The notes below the pieces were generated by a model. That model made no database searches and was not told the origin of the DNA. It saw only the letters and a program-made list of their open reading frames with translations. From the NCBI GenBank assembly GCA_022749815.1, contig JAKIWV010000001.1, forward strand, positions 310,001 through 374,000: a stretch of 64,000 bases of DNA, in the 5' to 3' direction. Shown here piece after piece: positions 1 to 9,349 of this stretch; position 1 is the stretch's first letter; each line of letters opens with the position of its first letter. Origin of the DNA: Thermoplasmata archaeon. Lineage in GTDB: Archaea; Thermoplasmatota; Thermoplasmata; Lutacidiplasmatales; UBA184. The position numbers were made by a program, and so were the translations under genes.

Positions 1-1782
1 CCGAACCCGCTGGATCGCCACCTCGTGGTCGTTCCCCGTCGCCTCGGCGGCCGACAGCGCCTCCTGCTGGTGGACCAGCGCTTCGCCGTACTCGGCCCGG
101 TAGAACAGGATCTCGCCGCGCAGCCGGAGACCGTAGACCTTGAGCATAGGGTCCGTGGCGGCGTCGATGTTCGGCCGGGAATCCTGGACGGTCTGGTCGG
201 CCTCCTCCCAGCGCCCCTGGTCCGCGAGGATGCGGCCGAGGAGCAGCCCGAACAGCGCCCGCTGATCGGGCGTCGCGGACGTGAGCACGGCGGGTCTCGT
301 CAGCGTCTCGCGCAGGAGCTGTTCGGCTCGCTTGAGCTCGCCGACCCGGTCCCGTTCGAGGGCGATCTGGAGCACCAGGTCGAGCTCCCCCGGCAGGTCC
401 TCGGGAAAGGCGCGCCGATGCGCCTCCAGCGCCTGCTCGTAGTGGACCATCGCCACGTTCGAGGTGTGGGCGCGTCGGGCGAACTCGGCGGCCCGTCGGT
501 TGAAATCGACGGCCTTCGCGTCGGCGCGCCCGAGATAGTAGTGCCGGGCGAGCGAGAAGATCGTCGCGAGGTCGGCGGCTCCGATCGCTTCCGTGGCCTC
601 GCCCACTCGCCGGTGGAGGAGCCGGAGTCTCGGGCCGGTCAGCCGCGAATAAAGCTCGAAGCGGACATCCTGTCGCAGGAACTCGAACACCTCGCCGGGC
701 TTCTCTCGGAGGAGACCGAGCTCCACGAGCCGTTCGACCGCCTCGGCGAGGCTCTCTTCGTCCTGCCCGGTCGCTTTCATCAGCAGGGGGAAGGAAAAGT
801 CGCGACCCGCCACGGCCGCGAGCGTCAGCAGCTTGAGCTCCGGCTCCGTCACCTCCTGGAGCACCGCCTGCGGCTCGAGCGACCATCGCCGCTCGTCCTC
901 GGCCCGGCCCGGGCCCCGGTAAGCGGCCTCGCGGCCCCGGATCAGCTGCTCGAGCAGCACGGGGACCCCACCGGTCGCTTCGAACCAACGGCTCACCTCC
1001 GGCGAATGGACCTCGCGCTTGGCATCGACCCATCGGACGAACTCCGGAACCTCGCGCTCGGTGAACGGACGGAGGCTGAGGCGTTCGGCCTGTCCCGAGG
1101 CGACCCACGCCTCGACCGACGCGAGCAACTCGGGGGAAAGCCGGTCGGACGGAGGCACCGTCGCGAACAGCCACAACGGCCGGTCCGCGAGCCGGGGGAC
1201 CAGGTAGTCGAGGAACTCCATCGTCGCCGGGTCGACGAACTGCAGGTCATCGAGGGCGAGAAGGACGGGCCCGGAACGGGCGGCAAGGAACAGCGGCTCG
1301 GCGAATCCTTCGAACAGCCGCTGCCGGCTCGAGCGGACATCTCCGGCCCCTTCGCTCGAAGAGAGCAGATGGGCGGCCAACGGAGGGAGGTCGGTCCGAC
1401 CGCTCTCCGCTTCGGGGAGCAGCCCCAACGACCCGCCGACGGCGGTGGCGGCGGCCGCGTACTGGGCCAGAGGGGAGGGAGCCTCCTTCCCGTTTCGAAT
1501 CGCCGGCTCCTCGTCAGCGCCAGGACGAAGTATCGCTTCCTGCAGCACCAGGAATGGCGGGGGGTTTTCCAGCGAGGGGGCCCGGCTGTGGAAGACGCGG
1601 AACCCGCCCCGTTCGCTTTCCTCCACGAGGGCGGCGAAGAACGAGGACTTCCCGACGCCGTTGGTGCCCTCGAGCAGCGTGATACCGCCGGCGCCACCCC
1701 GCACGCGTTCCCGGCGGCGGAGAATGGCGTTCCAGACCTCCACCCGGCCGATCGGGGGGACCGCAGACGGACGGGACGGCAT
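1..1782 (-). CDS. STAND-type ATPase with TPR-like region (C-terminus off window)
   Basis: A 594-codon open frame on the minus strand starts at ATG 1782 and runs off the left edge, so the C-terminus is missing. Residues about 30-45 hold a Walker A motif (GTNGVGKSS) and a Walker B-like LLALDDLQ lies near residue 150, both in the AAA_16/MalT-like arrangement. The part after about residue 350 is leucine/alanine-rich and helical, as in TPR arrays. It is clearly a paralogue of the next gene downstream in coordinate (1864-4278): the order IGR, Walker A, DDLQ/EDLQ, then SLARHYYLGRAD/SLARHYHLGRVD-type segments is the same. STAND proteins are signal-responsive ATPase switches; no DNA-binding domain is visible in the part present. 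Function inferred from family only. Confidence 0.8.
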   Translation of the reverse strand, partial: MPSRPSAVPPIGRVEVWNAILRRRERVRGGAGGITLLEGTNGVGKSSFFAALVEESERGGFRVFHSRAPSLENPPPFLVLQEAILRPGADEEPAIRNGKEAPSPLAQYAAAATAVGGSLGLLPEAESGRTDLPPLAAHLLSSSEGAGDVRSSRQRLFEGFAEPLFLAARSGPVLLALDDLQFVDPATMEFLDYLVPRLADRPLWLFATVPPSDRLSPELLASVEAWVASGQAERLSLRPFTEREVPEFVRWVDAKREVHSPEVSRWFEATGGVPVLLEQLIRGREAAYRGPGRAEDERRWSLEPQAVLQEVTEPELKLLTLAAVAGRDFSFPLLMKATGQDEESLAEAVERLVELGLLREKPGEVFEFLRQDVRFELYSRLTGPRLRLLHRRVGEATEAIGAADLATIFSLARHYYLGRADAKAVDFNRRAAEFARRAHTSNVAMVHYEQALEAHRRAFPEDLPGELDLVLQIALERDRVGELKRAEQLLRETLTRPAVLTSATPDQRALFGLLLGRILADQGRWEEADQTVQDSRPNIDAATDPMLKVYGLRLRGEILFYRAEYGEALVHQQEALSAAEATGNDHEVAIQRVR

Positions 1783-1863
1783 CCTGCCCACTATCGGCGG
1801 AGCCGGTCTATATGAGCGTAGCCTCGTTGGAAATCGGTCGGGACGTTTGCCGGGGTCGTTGGC

Positions 1864-4278
1864 CTACGCCGGGGGAAGGCCCTGGAGGTGCTCGAGGTCG
1901 TGCACCAGGTCGGGCCGGAGCTCGCGGATCCGGCGGCGGTCGAGGTCGGCGAGCTGCTCCCGGACGAGCGGCCAGTTCTCTCGGGTGGCGGCGACCTCGG
2001 CGAGGCGGAGGAGCGCTTCGACGATGTCGGCCGCCATGTTCTGCTCCTCGAAGACCGCCAGCGCCTTCCGGAGGGCCCGCTCCGCACCGTCCGGGTCGTT
2101 GCGCGAGCGGCGAATCTTGCCCTCGTAGACGTACGTCTGCGCGAGACCGAACCGGTCGCCGACACGTTCGAGTTGATCCCGGGCCTGCCGGTTGTAGGTG
2201 TCCGCTTCGTCCAGCCGATGCAAGTCGTGGAGCGTGTCGGCGATATCGAAGAGGGCCCATCCCATCCGGCGAGGGTCGTTGGCCTCCGTCGCGAGGCGAA
2301 GGGCCTGCACGAAGGCCTTCAAGGTCTCCTCCGTCCGCTGGGTCATGCCGAGGGCGACGCCGACGTAGAGGTGCGCTTCGGAGGCCTCCGCTTTCTCCCC
2401 CATGCGCTCGAGCGACGCGGCGGCGGTGCGAAGCCGCTCGATCGAGGCCTCCAGTTCCCCGGGTCGCATCGACAGCGACCGAGCGTATCGGACCTCCTCG
2501 AGCAGCGCCTCCCGGACGTCGCCCATCTGCCGGGTCGTTGCGAGCCCCTGCTCATGGTAGCGGAGCGCCGCGGGGTAGTCCCCCCGGAAGTAGGCCAGCT
2601 CTCCGGCCAGGCGCACCGCGACCAACCGGACCGGCGGGTCCCACTCCCGGTCCGCCCGGGCCCCGATGAGCCCGCTCACGAGCTGGTCGGCTTCCTCCCA
2701 CCGGCCCTGGTCCGAGCGGACGAGGGCGAGGTGCAACGGCAACAGGTCGCGTTGCTGGGGGGTCGCGGCGGCCATCAGTTCCGACCGGTCGGTGATCTGC
2801 CGCAGGGTCCGGTCGGCCCGGTCGAGCTCCCCGACGCGACGCAGCTGTCGGACCATCTCGAGCAGGAGGTCGATCTCCTCCGCCACGTGCTCGGCCCGGC
2901 ACCGGCGGTGGGCCTCGAGGGCGCGCTCGAGGTGTACGAGCGACATGCCGGGCAAGTAGGCGTCGGCCGCCAGGCGCGCGGCCGTGCGATTGTACTCGAG
3001 CGACTTCGGGTCGACCCGGCCGAGGTGGTAATGGCGGGCCAAGGCGAAGACCGATTCGACCTCCTTCGGTCCCGCCGCTTCGACCGCTTCCCCGACCCGG
3101 CGGTGAAGAATCCGGCGACGCGTCTCGGTCAGGCCGGCATACAGTTCCTCCCGGAGCGCCTCGCGGGCGAATTCGAAGACCTCGTTCTCGGTCTCGCGAA
3201 GGAGCCCCCGATGGACCAGCCGCTCGACGGTCTCCGCGAGCGACTCCTCGTTCTCGTCGGTGGTCCGGGCCAGAATGGCGAACCGGCTCTTCGGCCCGAG
3301 GACCGCGGCGATCGTTAGGACCCGCCGCTCGTTCTCCGAGAGGGCCCGGATCTGGTGGCGAAGGAACTCGGCGGCGTCCCCCGCGGGGATCGCCTCGGTC
3401 GCCGCCCGCGCGGGCGACGCGCTGACCAGCTGTTCGAGGAACAGCGGATTCCCGGCCGTCTGGGCGAACCATCGATGCACCTGCTCGGGGGGCGTGGTGC
3501 GGCCGGGGCTGGCCCACCGCACGAAATCGACCACCTCGCGTTCGTTCAAGGGACGCACCGCCATCCGGTCCGCGCCGGCGGCCGTCAGGCGTTCGAACCC
3601 GGAGCGGACCCGGAGCTCGAGACGGTCGAACGGCGGCGTCGTTCCGATCCACCAGACCCGACGGGACTCGAGACGAGGCGCGATGTATTCCAGAAAGTCG
3701 AGCGACCCTTCGTCGGTCCATTGGAGGTCCTCGACCGCGACGAGCAGGGGGACCTGGTCGGCGAGGGAGAAGATCGGCCCGGTCAACTCTTCCATCAGCT
3801 GGAGCCGCTCCGCCTGGAAGGAGTCGCCGAAGGCGACCGATCGGAACAGGGAGGTGACCTCGCCGGAGCTCGCCGGCCGCCGGTCGTCCCCGGGCCCCCC
3901 GCTCACCCCGAAGGCGAGACTCGTGGTGACGAGCGGCGGCGCCACGTACGGAAAAGCGAGGGGAGCCGCGGCGGTGGCAGTGGCCGAGGCCGTGGCGCCG
4001 AGGGCCGCCGCCTCTCGGTCGACGGCGCGGACGACGGCTCGGATGAGCTGGAAGGGGGCCGGCGCTTGGGGTTCGGACCGGGCCGAGACGACGCGGAACT
4101 CGTGGAGAGCGCTCTCCTGCGTGAGGGCGGCCAGGAGCGTGGACTTTCCGACGCCGGTGTCGCCTTCGAGGAACGTGACTCCGCCCCGGCCGTTGGTCAC
4201 TTCCTCGCGCCGGCGGACCAGGGCCTGATACAGATCGAGGCGCCCAATCAGCGGCCGGTCCGACCGCCTCGGTTCCAT
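1864..4278 (-). CDS. STAND-type ATPase with TPR-like C-terminal half
   Basis: This 804-residue protein starts at ATG 4278, 28 nt after the end of gcvT. The N-terminus carries IGRLDLYQALVRRRE followed by Walker A GDTGVGKST (about residues 36-44) and Walker B VAVEDLQW near residue 170, typical of AAA_16/STAND regulators such as the MalT family. From roughly residue 390 onward it consists of repeated helical segments (LVHLERALEAHRR, LRYHEQGLATTRQ, ALRKALAVFEEQ), characteristic of TPR repeats. No HTH, kinase or cyclase domain is seen, so the output is unknown. It is the full-length paralogue of the partial gene at 1-1782 and lies 81 nt upstream of it, in tandem, suggesting duplication. Confidence 0.85.
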   Translation of the reverse strand: MEPRRSDRPLIGRLDLYQALVRRREEVTNGRGGVTFLEGDTGVGKSTLLAALTQESALHEFRVVSARSEPQAPAPFQLIRAVVRAVDREAAALGATASATATAAAPLAFPYVAPPLVTTSLAFGVSGGPGDDRRPASSGEVTSLFRSVAFGDSFQAERLQLMEELTGPIFSLADQVPLLVAVEDLQWTDEGSLDFLEYIAPRLESRRVWWIGTTPPFDRLELRVRSGFERLTAAGADRMAVRPLNEREVVDFVRWASPGRTTPPEQVHRWFAQTAGNPLFLEQLVSASPARAATEAIPAGDAAEFLRHQIRALSENERRVLTIAAVLGPKSRFAILARTTDENEESLAETVERLVHRGLLRETENEVFEFAREALREELYAGLTETRRRILHRRVGEAVEAAGPKEVESVFALARHYHLGRVDPKSLEYNRTAARLAADAYLPGMSLVHLERALEAHRRCRAEHVAEEIDLLLEMVRQLRRVGELDRADRTLRQITDRSELMAAATPQQRDLLPLHLALVRSDQGRWEEADQLVSGLIGARADREWDPPVRLVAVRLAGELAYFRGDYPAALRYHEQGLATTRQMGDVREALLEEVRYARSLSMRPGELEASIERLRTAAASLERMGEKAEASEAHLYVGVALGMTQRTEETLKAFVQALRLATEANDPRRMGWALFDIADTLHDLHRLDEADTYNRQARDQLERVGDRFGLAQTYVYEGKIRRSRNDPDGAERALRKALAVFEEQNMAADIVEALLRLAEVAATRENWPLVREQLADLDRRRIRELRPDLVHDLEHLQGLPPA

Positions 4279-4306
4279 CGACGTAAGATGGGCGCCCCGT
4301 ACTATT

Positions 4307-5512
4307 TCAGTTCGGTCGCCCCGAGGGGACGAACGGCAACGGAACGACGAGCGCCGCCGCGCGGCGGCCCCGGATATCGACCGTCAAGGCCGTGCCCGCC
4401 GACGACAACGGCACCGCGACGTACGCGAGGGCGATGCCGTGTTGGAGCGTGGGGGAGAAGCCTCCGCTCGTCACGGTCCCCGCGGGTTGGTCCCCGGCCA
4501 GGACGGCTTGGCCGTGTCGGGGGATCGCCGTCGGGTCGGTGAGGGCGAGGCCGACCAGGTGCGCCGGAACCCCGACCGCCTTCTGCTTCTCGAGCGCCTC
4601 GCGACCGACGAAGTTGTGGTCGAACTCGACGAACCGATCCTGTCCCGCCTCGAGCGGCGTCCGGTCCTCGTGGAAGTCCTGGCCCGACAGGAGATAGCCC
4701 TTCTCGAGCCGGAGGGTGTCGCGCGCGCCGAGGCCGCACGGCCTCGCCCCGCCCGCGACGAGCCGCTCGGCGATGGCGTCGGCCGTCGCACTCTCCATGA
4801 AGAGCTCGTATCCGAGCTCGCCGGTGTACCCGGTCCTCGAGACGAGAGCGTGCTTCGCGAGGGGACCCGGGAACGGATCGTCGAGCAACCGGCCGACGGT
4901 CTCCCCCGCCGTCGGCGGCCACGCGAAGTAGCCCGCGTGGAACGGCGACAGGCCTCGGAGGGACCATCCGAACGATCGTTCGAGCAGCGCCCGGGATTCC
5001 GGGCCTTGCACGGCGAGGATCGCCACCGCGTCGTTGTGCCATCCGACCGTTGTGTCCGGCCTCCGGTGCTCCTGGAGGAGATTCCGAACCTTCGCGGCCC
5101 GGGCGGCATTCGGCACGACGACGAACGCCGGAGGGGCTTCCCCGCCGCCCTCGTCGACCCGGGTGAGGATCAGGTCATCGATGATCTCCCCGAACGCGTC
5201 CAGGAGGAACGCATAGCGGCATTGTCCCGCGACGATCTGGGAGGCGTTCGCCGTCAGCCGACGGGAGAGGAGCGCCGGCGCGGTCGCGCCCCGGACCGAG
5301 AGGATGCCCATGTGGGACACATCGAAGAACCCCACCGACGTTCGTACCGCGCGATGCTCGTCCACGATGCTCCCATAGTGGAGGGGCATCTCCCATCCGG
5401 CGAACGGGACCATCTGGCCGTGGTGACGACGATGAAAGGCATCCAACGGAGTCTGCCGGAGCCGTACCGGAGCCGCTCCCGGGGTTTCGAGGACCCCCGG
5501 CGCCTCGGTCAT
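4307..5512 (-). CDS. gcvT: Glycine cleavage system T protein (aminomethyltransferase)
   Basis: A 401-residue member of the GcvT/YgfZ folate-binding family. The N-terminus has the family segments MVPFAGWEMPLHYGSIVDEH and FFDVSHMG, and the middle has SRTGYTGELGYELF and LGARDTLRLEKGYLLSGQD, the usual T-protein signatures. It would transfer the aminomethyl group of lipoyl-H protein to tetrahydrofolate, releasing ammonia. ATG 5512 overlaps the purP stop by 4 nt, so the two are co-transcribed. H, L and P proteins are not in this window. The link to purP suggests a one-carbon/purine context. Length is slightly above the usual 360-375 because of an extended N-terminus. Confidence 0.95.
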   Translation of the reverse strand: MTEAPGVLETPGAAPVRLRQTPLDAFHRRHHGQMVPFAGWEMPLHYGSIVDEHRAVRTSVGFFDVSHMGILSVRGATAPALLSRRLTANASQIVAGQCRYAFLLDAFGEIIDDLILTRVDEGGGEAPPAFVVVPNAARAAKVRNLLQEHRRPDTTVGWHNDAVAILAVQGPESRALLERSFGWSLRGLSPFHAGYFAWPPTAGETVGRLLDDPFPGPLAKHALVSRTGYTGELGYELFMESATADAIAERLVAGGARPCGLGARDTLRLEKGYLLSGQDFHEDRTPLEAGQDRFVEFDHNFVGREALEKQKAVGVPAHLVGLALTDPTAIPRHGQAVLAGDQPAGTVTSGGFSPTLQHGIALAYVAVPLSSAGTALTVDIRGRRAAALVVPLPFVPSGRPN

Positions 5513-6666
5513 GTGACGACCTCCGGCAGCCGGTCCTCGGCGAGCGCCCGACGGATCTCGATCGCGATGCGACGGCCGGAGCTCATGGGAGTACGCCAGA
5601 GGGCGTTCCCGTAGGGATGTCCGAGCGCCAGATGGATGTTGGTCCCCCCGCCGATCCGGGCCGCCACGTCGAAGACGAACGGATGTCCGTCCCGGTCGAT
5701 GCAGGTCTGGAGCGTGAAGGGACCGATGATCCCGGGGAGCGATCGGGAGCGCGTGGCGTCCACGAAACGCTCCCCGAAGGCGAAGATCTCCTCGAGCAGC
5801 GACTCCCGGACCGTCAGCGTGCCGTGCCCCACGACGGTGTAGTGGGGGATCGCGTGCGCGCCCCGGATCTCGAGTTGCTGCGCGGCCGGGAGTCGAACGA
5901 GGCCGTCCAGAGAGCTCTCCCGGCGCTCGTCTACTCCGAGAAGCTCGAGTCCGTCCCCCCGAGGGGCCAGGGGAGAGAAGAAGAAATTGAAGTTGAAGAC
6001 CGGCCCGAGGATGTACTGCTCGATCCGGGCCGTGGCGAGGTCGGCGGTCGTGATCGTCCCGTTCGCGAGGAGCGCCGCGCTCTTCCGCTGGAATTCCTCG
6101 AAGCTCGCCGCCGTGAAGAACCCGCGCTCGAGACGTCGCGTCGCGTGCGGTAGCTTCACGATGGCGAGCCCCTCGATCTCTTGGGGAGAGGGGACCCGGG
6201 CCGGCGCCGGGATGCCCGCCGCGGCGAGGAGGGAGTAGTAGTTCTCGCGCTCGGTCCGCTCCTCGATGCGGAGGAGCTGGCGGGAGCCGACCAACGGGAC
6301 CCGGAACTCCGACTCGAGGGTATCGAGAGGCACGTACGAGCTCAACGCTCGATTCGGAACGAGGAGCACCCCCTTTTCTCGGAGCCGGGTCTGGGCGTCG
6401 GGGGCCGCCGAGTCGACGAACTTCAGGTAGGTCCAGACCTCGTCCACGCAGCCGCGGGTAACGCGTCCCTCCGCGTCGCGGTGGGCCCGATAGTACCGGG
6501 CGTACGTCTGCTCCCGTCCCTTCTGCGCCAGCACGAGGGTGCGGAATCCTTCCTCCACCGCTCCGTCCGCTATGTCCAGAGCGGAGTGAGAACCGAGGGC
6601 CCCGATGACCGGCGGCCGCGGATACGCGGGCAGGAGCGCCTGGATTTCGGCGCGGGAAAGGACCAT
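5509..6666 (-). CDS. purP: FAICAR synthetase (formate-dependent), PurP
   Basis: This 385-residue ATP-grasp protein matches archaeal PurP: GALGSHSALDIADGA near the N-terminus, LREKGVLLVPNRALSSYV, ERENYYSLLAAAGIPAP, a QYILGPVFNFNFFFSP segment and a C-terminal FVFDVAARIGGGTNI. PurP converts AICAR to FAICAR using ATP and formate, replacing the folate-dependent transformylase. It starts at ATG 6666, 14 nt after the Mo-hydroxylase gene's stop (6681), and overlaps gcvT by 4 nt. The same window also encodes a full two-domain PurH (45095-46702), so two enzymes for this step appear to be present. Confidence 0.93.
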   Translation of the reverse strand: MVLSRAEIQALLPAYPRPPVIGALGSHSALDIADGAVEEGFRTLVLAQKGREQTYARYYRAHRDAEGRVTRGCVDEVWTYLKFVDSAAPDAQTRLREKGVLLVPNRALSSYVPLDTLESEFRVPLVGSRQLLRIEERTERENYYSLLAAAGIPAPARVPSPQEIEGLAIVKLPHATRRLERGFFTAASFEEFQRKSAALLANGTITTADLATARIEQYILGPVFNFNFFFSPLAPRGDGLELLGVDERRESSLDGLVRLPAAQQLEIRGAHAIPHYTVVGHGTLTVRESLLEEIFAFGERFVDATRSRSLPGIIGPFTLQTCIDRDGHPFVFDVAARIGGGTNIHLALGHPYGNALWRTPMSSGRRIAIEIRRALAEDRLPEVVT

Positions 6667-6680
6667 CGTCGAGCCGGACC

Positions 6681-8876
6681 CTACAGAAGCTTAAGCGCTC
6701 GCGCCACGCGTTCGGGCGTCAACGGCATCTCGAAGACCCGAGTCCCGGTCGCGTCGGCCACCGCATTCGCCACCGCGGCGGGAACGGGGATGATGGGCGG
6801 TTCTCCGACCCCTTTGGCGCCGAACGGTCCCGCCCCGGCGAACCCCTCGATCAGCTCCACGTGGATCGGGGGCACGTCACGGAGCCGGGGCAATCGATAG
6901 TCCAGCAGGCCGGGGTTCGCGAGGCGCGCTTCCGGCGTCCAGAGCATCTCCTCCGACAACGCGGCCCCCAAACCCATGACGACCCCTCCCTCAACCTGCC
7001 CCTGGACGGCCGATGGGTCGACGGCGGTGCCGACGTCCTGGAACGCTGCGTAGCGGACGACCCGGAGGTGCCCGGTCTCCCGGTCGACCTCCACCTCGGC
7101 GAGATGGACCGCGCCCGTGAAATCCTGGTAGGGGTAGACCGAGCCGGCGAGCACGCGGGACGCGTCGACCTCTCGCTCCGGGCCATAGAATTTCCCCTCC
7201 ACCACGAGTCCTCCTTCGGCGCGCTCCGTCGGGGTCAGCAGGTCGACCAGCTTGTGCCGCCGTCGCCCCGCGACGACGAGCACTTGACCGCTCTTGATCT
7301 CGAGATGAATCTCCGAGGCGCCGACGCGCTTGGCGAGGATGGTCACGAGCGACCGGGCCCCGCGCTCGACGGCCTGGCCGAGGGCCCCGAGGGTGCGGCT
7401 ACCGAACACGCCCGAATCGAACGGGGCGGTCGCCGTGTCGCCGTAGTCTACCCGGATCGCGGCGAGGGACAGGCCGAGGACCCGCTCCGCGACCACCGCG
7501 AGCCCGTGCACCACGCTCCCGTTCCCGATTTCCCGTTCGCCCTGCAGGATCACGAGACCGTCGGGCCGCAGCGACAGGCGGGCCTCTCCTCCGGCGCCGA
7601 CCGACGTCGACCAGAACCCACAGGCCACTCCGATGCCGTGCCCGGCCGGAAGTCGCGTCCGCCACGCCCCCGCCGTTCGGGCCGCCGCTTTGAGACCGGC
7701 CTCGAGGCCGAACGGACCGACCGGTTGATCGTAGGCCGTCCGGTCTCCCTCGCGCCAGACCTGCCGCAGTCGGAACTCGATCGGGTCCACCCCCAGACGC
7801 CGGGCGAGGCCATCGATGTGAGACTCGAGGGCGAAGACCGACTGGGGAGCGAACGGCGCTCGATGAGGCCCGAAGGGGGGCTTGTTCGTTTGGACGGCGA
7901 AGCCCTCGATCTCGTAGGTCTCGGTCCGGTACGGGCCGAGCAGGAATCCGATGGAGTAGCCCACCGCGAAGTCCCGTCCGGGGAGCGACGCGCCGGTGTC
8001 GAGCAGGAGCCGGACCCGGCGACCGACGATCTTCCCGCCCCGAACGGCGGTGTCGAGACGGATGATCGACGGAAGGGTCGTGCGTCCCAGCTCGAATTCC
8101 TCGGCGTAGGTGACCGATAATTTGACCGGACGGCGGCTCGCCACCGCGAGCAGCAGGGCATAGGGTTCGAGGAACGCCGCCCCCTTGCCTCCGAACCCGC
8201 CGCCGACCCACGTCCCCTCCACCACGAGGCTCGACTCGAAGATGCCCAGAATGGAGGCCAGGTCTTCGCGCAGGCCGAACGGCGTCTGCGTCGAGGTGCG
8301 TACCCGGAACTTTCCGCCCCGGGCCTCGCCGAGACACGCATGCGGTTCGAGGGCCACCTGGTGGACCCCCGACGTGTGGTAGGTCTCCGAGTGAACGAGG
8401 TCCGCGCTTCGGAACCTCGCCTCGACGTCTCCATGACGGGCGTGCACGTGGCCGACGACGCGTGGGTCCTTCGCGGCGGCCGCCGACGGCCATTCGGGAA
8501 AGACGTCCTCGATCCGGGCGTCGGTGCGGAGCGACTCGACGACCGGTACCACGGCCGCCGCCGCGTGGCGGGCCTGTTCGAGCGTCTCGGCTGCGACGGC
8601 GGCGATCGGTTCGCCCCGGTACCGGATCTCGTCCAAGGGGAAGACGGGGCGTTCGGCCTCGAGCGCCCCCTTCGGGAGGAGCGTGCGGATCTCGTCGGGC
8701 CCAACGACCGCCACCACCCCCGGCATCCGGCGGGCGGGACCGAGCTCCATCCGGACGATCCGGCCATGGGGGACGGGGGCACGGACGAGCGCCGCCCAGA
8801 GCATTCCCGGGGCCTCCAGGTCCATCCCGTACCCGACACCGCCTCGGGCCTTCGGCGCGGCGTCGCTGCGCGTCAC
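6681..8876 (-). CDS. Molybdenum hydroxylase large (Mo-pterin) subunit, xanthine dehydrogenase family
   Basis: The 731-residue product has the two-part fold of XDH/CO dehydrogenase large chains: substrate-channel segments GVGYGMDL..VRAPVPHGRI at the N-terminus, GGGFGGKGAAFLEPYALLLA for Mo-cofactor binding in the middle and GAKGVGEPP near the C-terminus with the family's catalytic Glu. Start GTG 8876 is chosen because it overlaps the stop of the [2Fe-2S] gene by one base and directly precedes the conserved region; a longer upstream frame is just shadow coding. With the two upstream genes it forms an FAD-FeS-Mo complex that hydroxylates purines, aldehydes or similar; the substrate cannot be told. 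The active-site loop of carbon monoxide dehydrogenases was not found. Confidence 0.9.
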   Translation of the reverse strand: MTRSDAAPKARGGVGYGMDLEAPGMLWAALVRAPVPHGRIVRMELGPARRMPGVVAVVGPDEIRTLLPKGALEAERPVFPLDEIRYRGEPIAAVAAETLEQARHAAAAVVPVVESLRTDARIEDVFPEWPSAAAAKDPRVVGHVHARHGDVEARFRSADLVHSETYHTSGVHQVALEPHACLGEARGGKFRVRTSTQTPFGLREDLASILGIFESSLVVEGTWVGGGFGGKGAAFLEPYALLLAVASRRPVKLSVTYAEEFELGRTTLPSIIRLDTAVRGGKIVGRRVRLLLDTGASLPGRDFAVGYSIGFLLGPYRTETYEIEGFAVQTNKPPFGPHRAPFAPQSVFALESHIDGLARRLGVDPIEFRLRQVWREGDRTAYDQPVGPFGLEAGLKAAARTAGAWRTRLPAGHGIGVACGFWSTSVGAGGEARLSLRPDGLVILQGEREIGNGSVVHGLAVVAERVLGLSLAAIRVDYGDTATAPFDSGVFGSRTLGALGQAVERGARSLVTILAKRVGASEIHLEIKSGQVLVVAGRRRHKLVDLLTPTERAEGGLVVEGKFYGPEREVDASRVLAGSVYPYQDFTGAVHLAEVEVDRETGHLRVVRYAAFQDVGTAVDPSAVQGQVEGGVVMGLGAALSEEMLWTPEARLANPGLLDYRLPRLRDVPPIHVELIEGFAGAGPFGAKGVGEPPIIPVPAAVANAVADATGTRVFEMPLTPERVARALKLL

Positions 8877-9349
8877 TAGATCGCCTCCCGAGCGGCCGCC
8901 ACGGCCTTCTGGATGGCGAGATACCCCGTGCATCGGCACAGGTTCCCTTCGAGGCCGTCGAGCAGGGTCTCCAACGGGGGAGGAGGCCCTCGCCCTCCAA
9001 GCTGGGCCGCCAGTGCCACGACGAATCCGGGGGTGCAATACCCGCATTGCACCGCCCCGGCTTCCTCGAAGGCCGCGATCACCAGGCGGCCGACCTTTTC
9101 GGTGGACAGCCCCTCGATCGTCGTGATCTTCTCCTCCGCCACCTCTCGGGACAGCACCAGGCACGAGAGCGTCGGCTCGCCGTTGACGAGTACCATGCAC
9201 GCGCCACAGTCTCCGGTACGGCACCCTTCCTTGGTTCCCTTGAGCCCGGCGCGCCAGCGAATCGTGTCCAGGAGCCGTTCGGCATCGGGCACCTTCTCGA
9301 AGTGTCGAGGCTTCCCATTCAGCGAGAGCCCCAACGAATTCTCGCTCAC
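8876..9349 (-). CDS. Molybdenum hydroxylase [2Fe-2S] small subunit
   Basis: A 157-residue protein with both cluster-binding motifs of the xanthine dehydrogenase small subunit: GCRTGDCGACMVLVNG with a later Cys (plant-type ferredoxin fold), then CGYCTPG and LCRCTGY in the four-helix domain. It transfers electrons from the Mo site to the FAD subunit. The GTG start at 9349 overlaps the stop of the FAD gene by 4 nt (GTGA) and its TAG stop overlaps the GTG of the large subunit by one base. This fixes the start and shows translational coupling across the operon. Usual family length is 155-165. Confidence 0.95.
   Translation of the reverse strand: MSENSLGLSLNGKPRHFEKVPDAERLLDTIRWRAGLKGTKEGCRTGDCGACMVLVNGEPTLSCLVLSREVAEEKITTIEGLSTEKVGRLVIAAFEEAGAVQCGYCTPGFVVALAAQLGGRGPPPPLETLLDGLEGNLCRCTGYLAIQKAVAAAREAI

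Noticed and set aside
25-1815. 596-codon open frame on the plus strand over the partial ATPase gene
   Set aside because: Its product is low-complexity Arg/Gly/Glu-rich without motifs, while the minus strand encodes a clear Walker ATPase paralogue. It is a high-GC shadow frame; similar shadows occur opposite most core genes.
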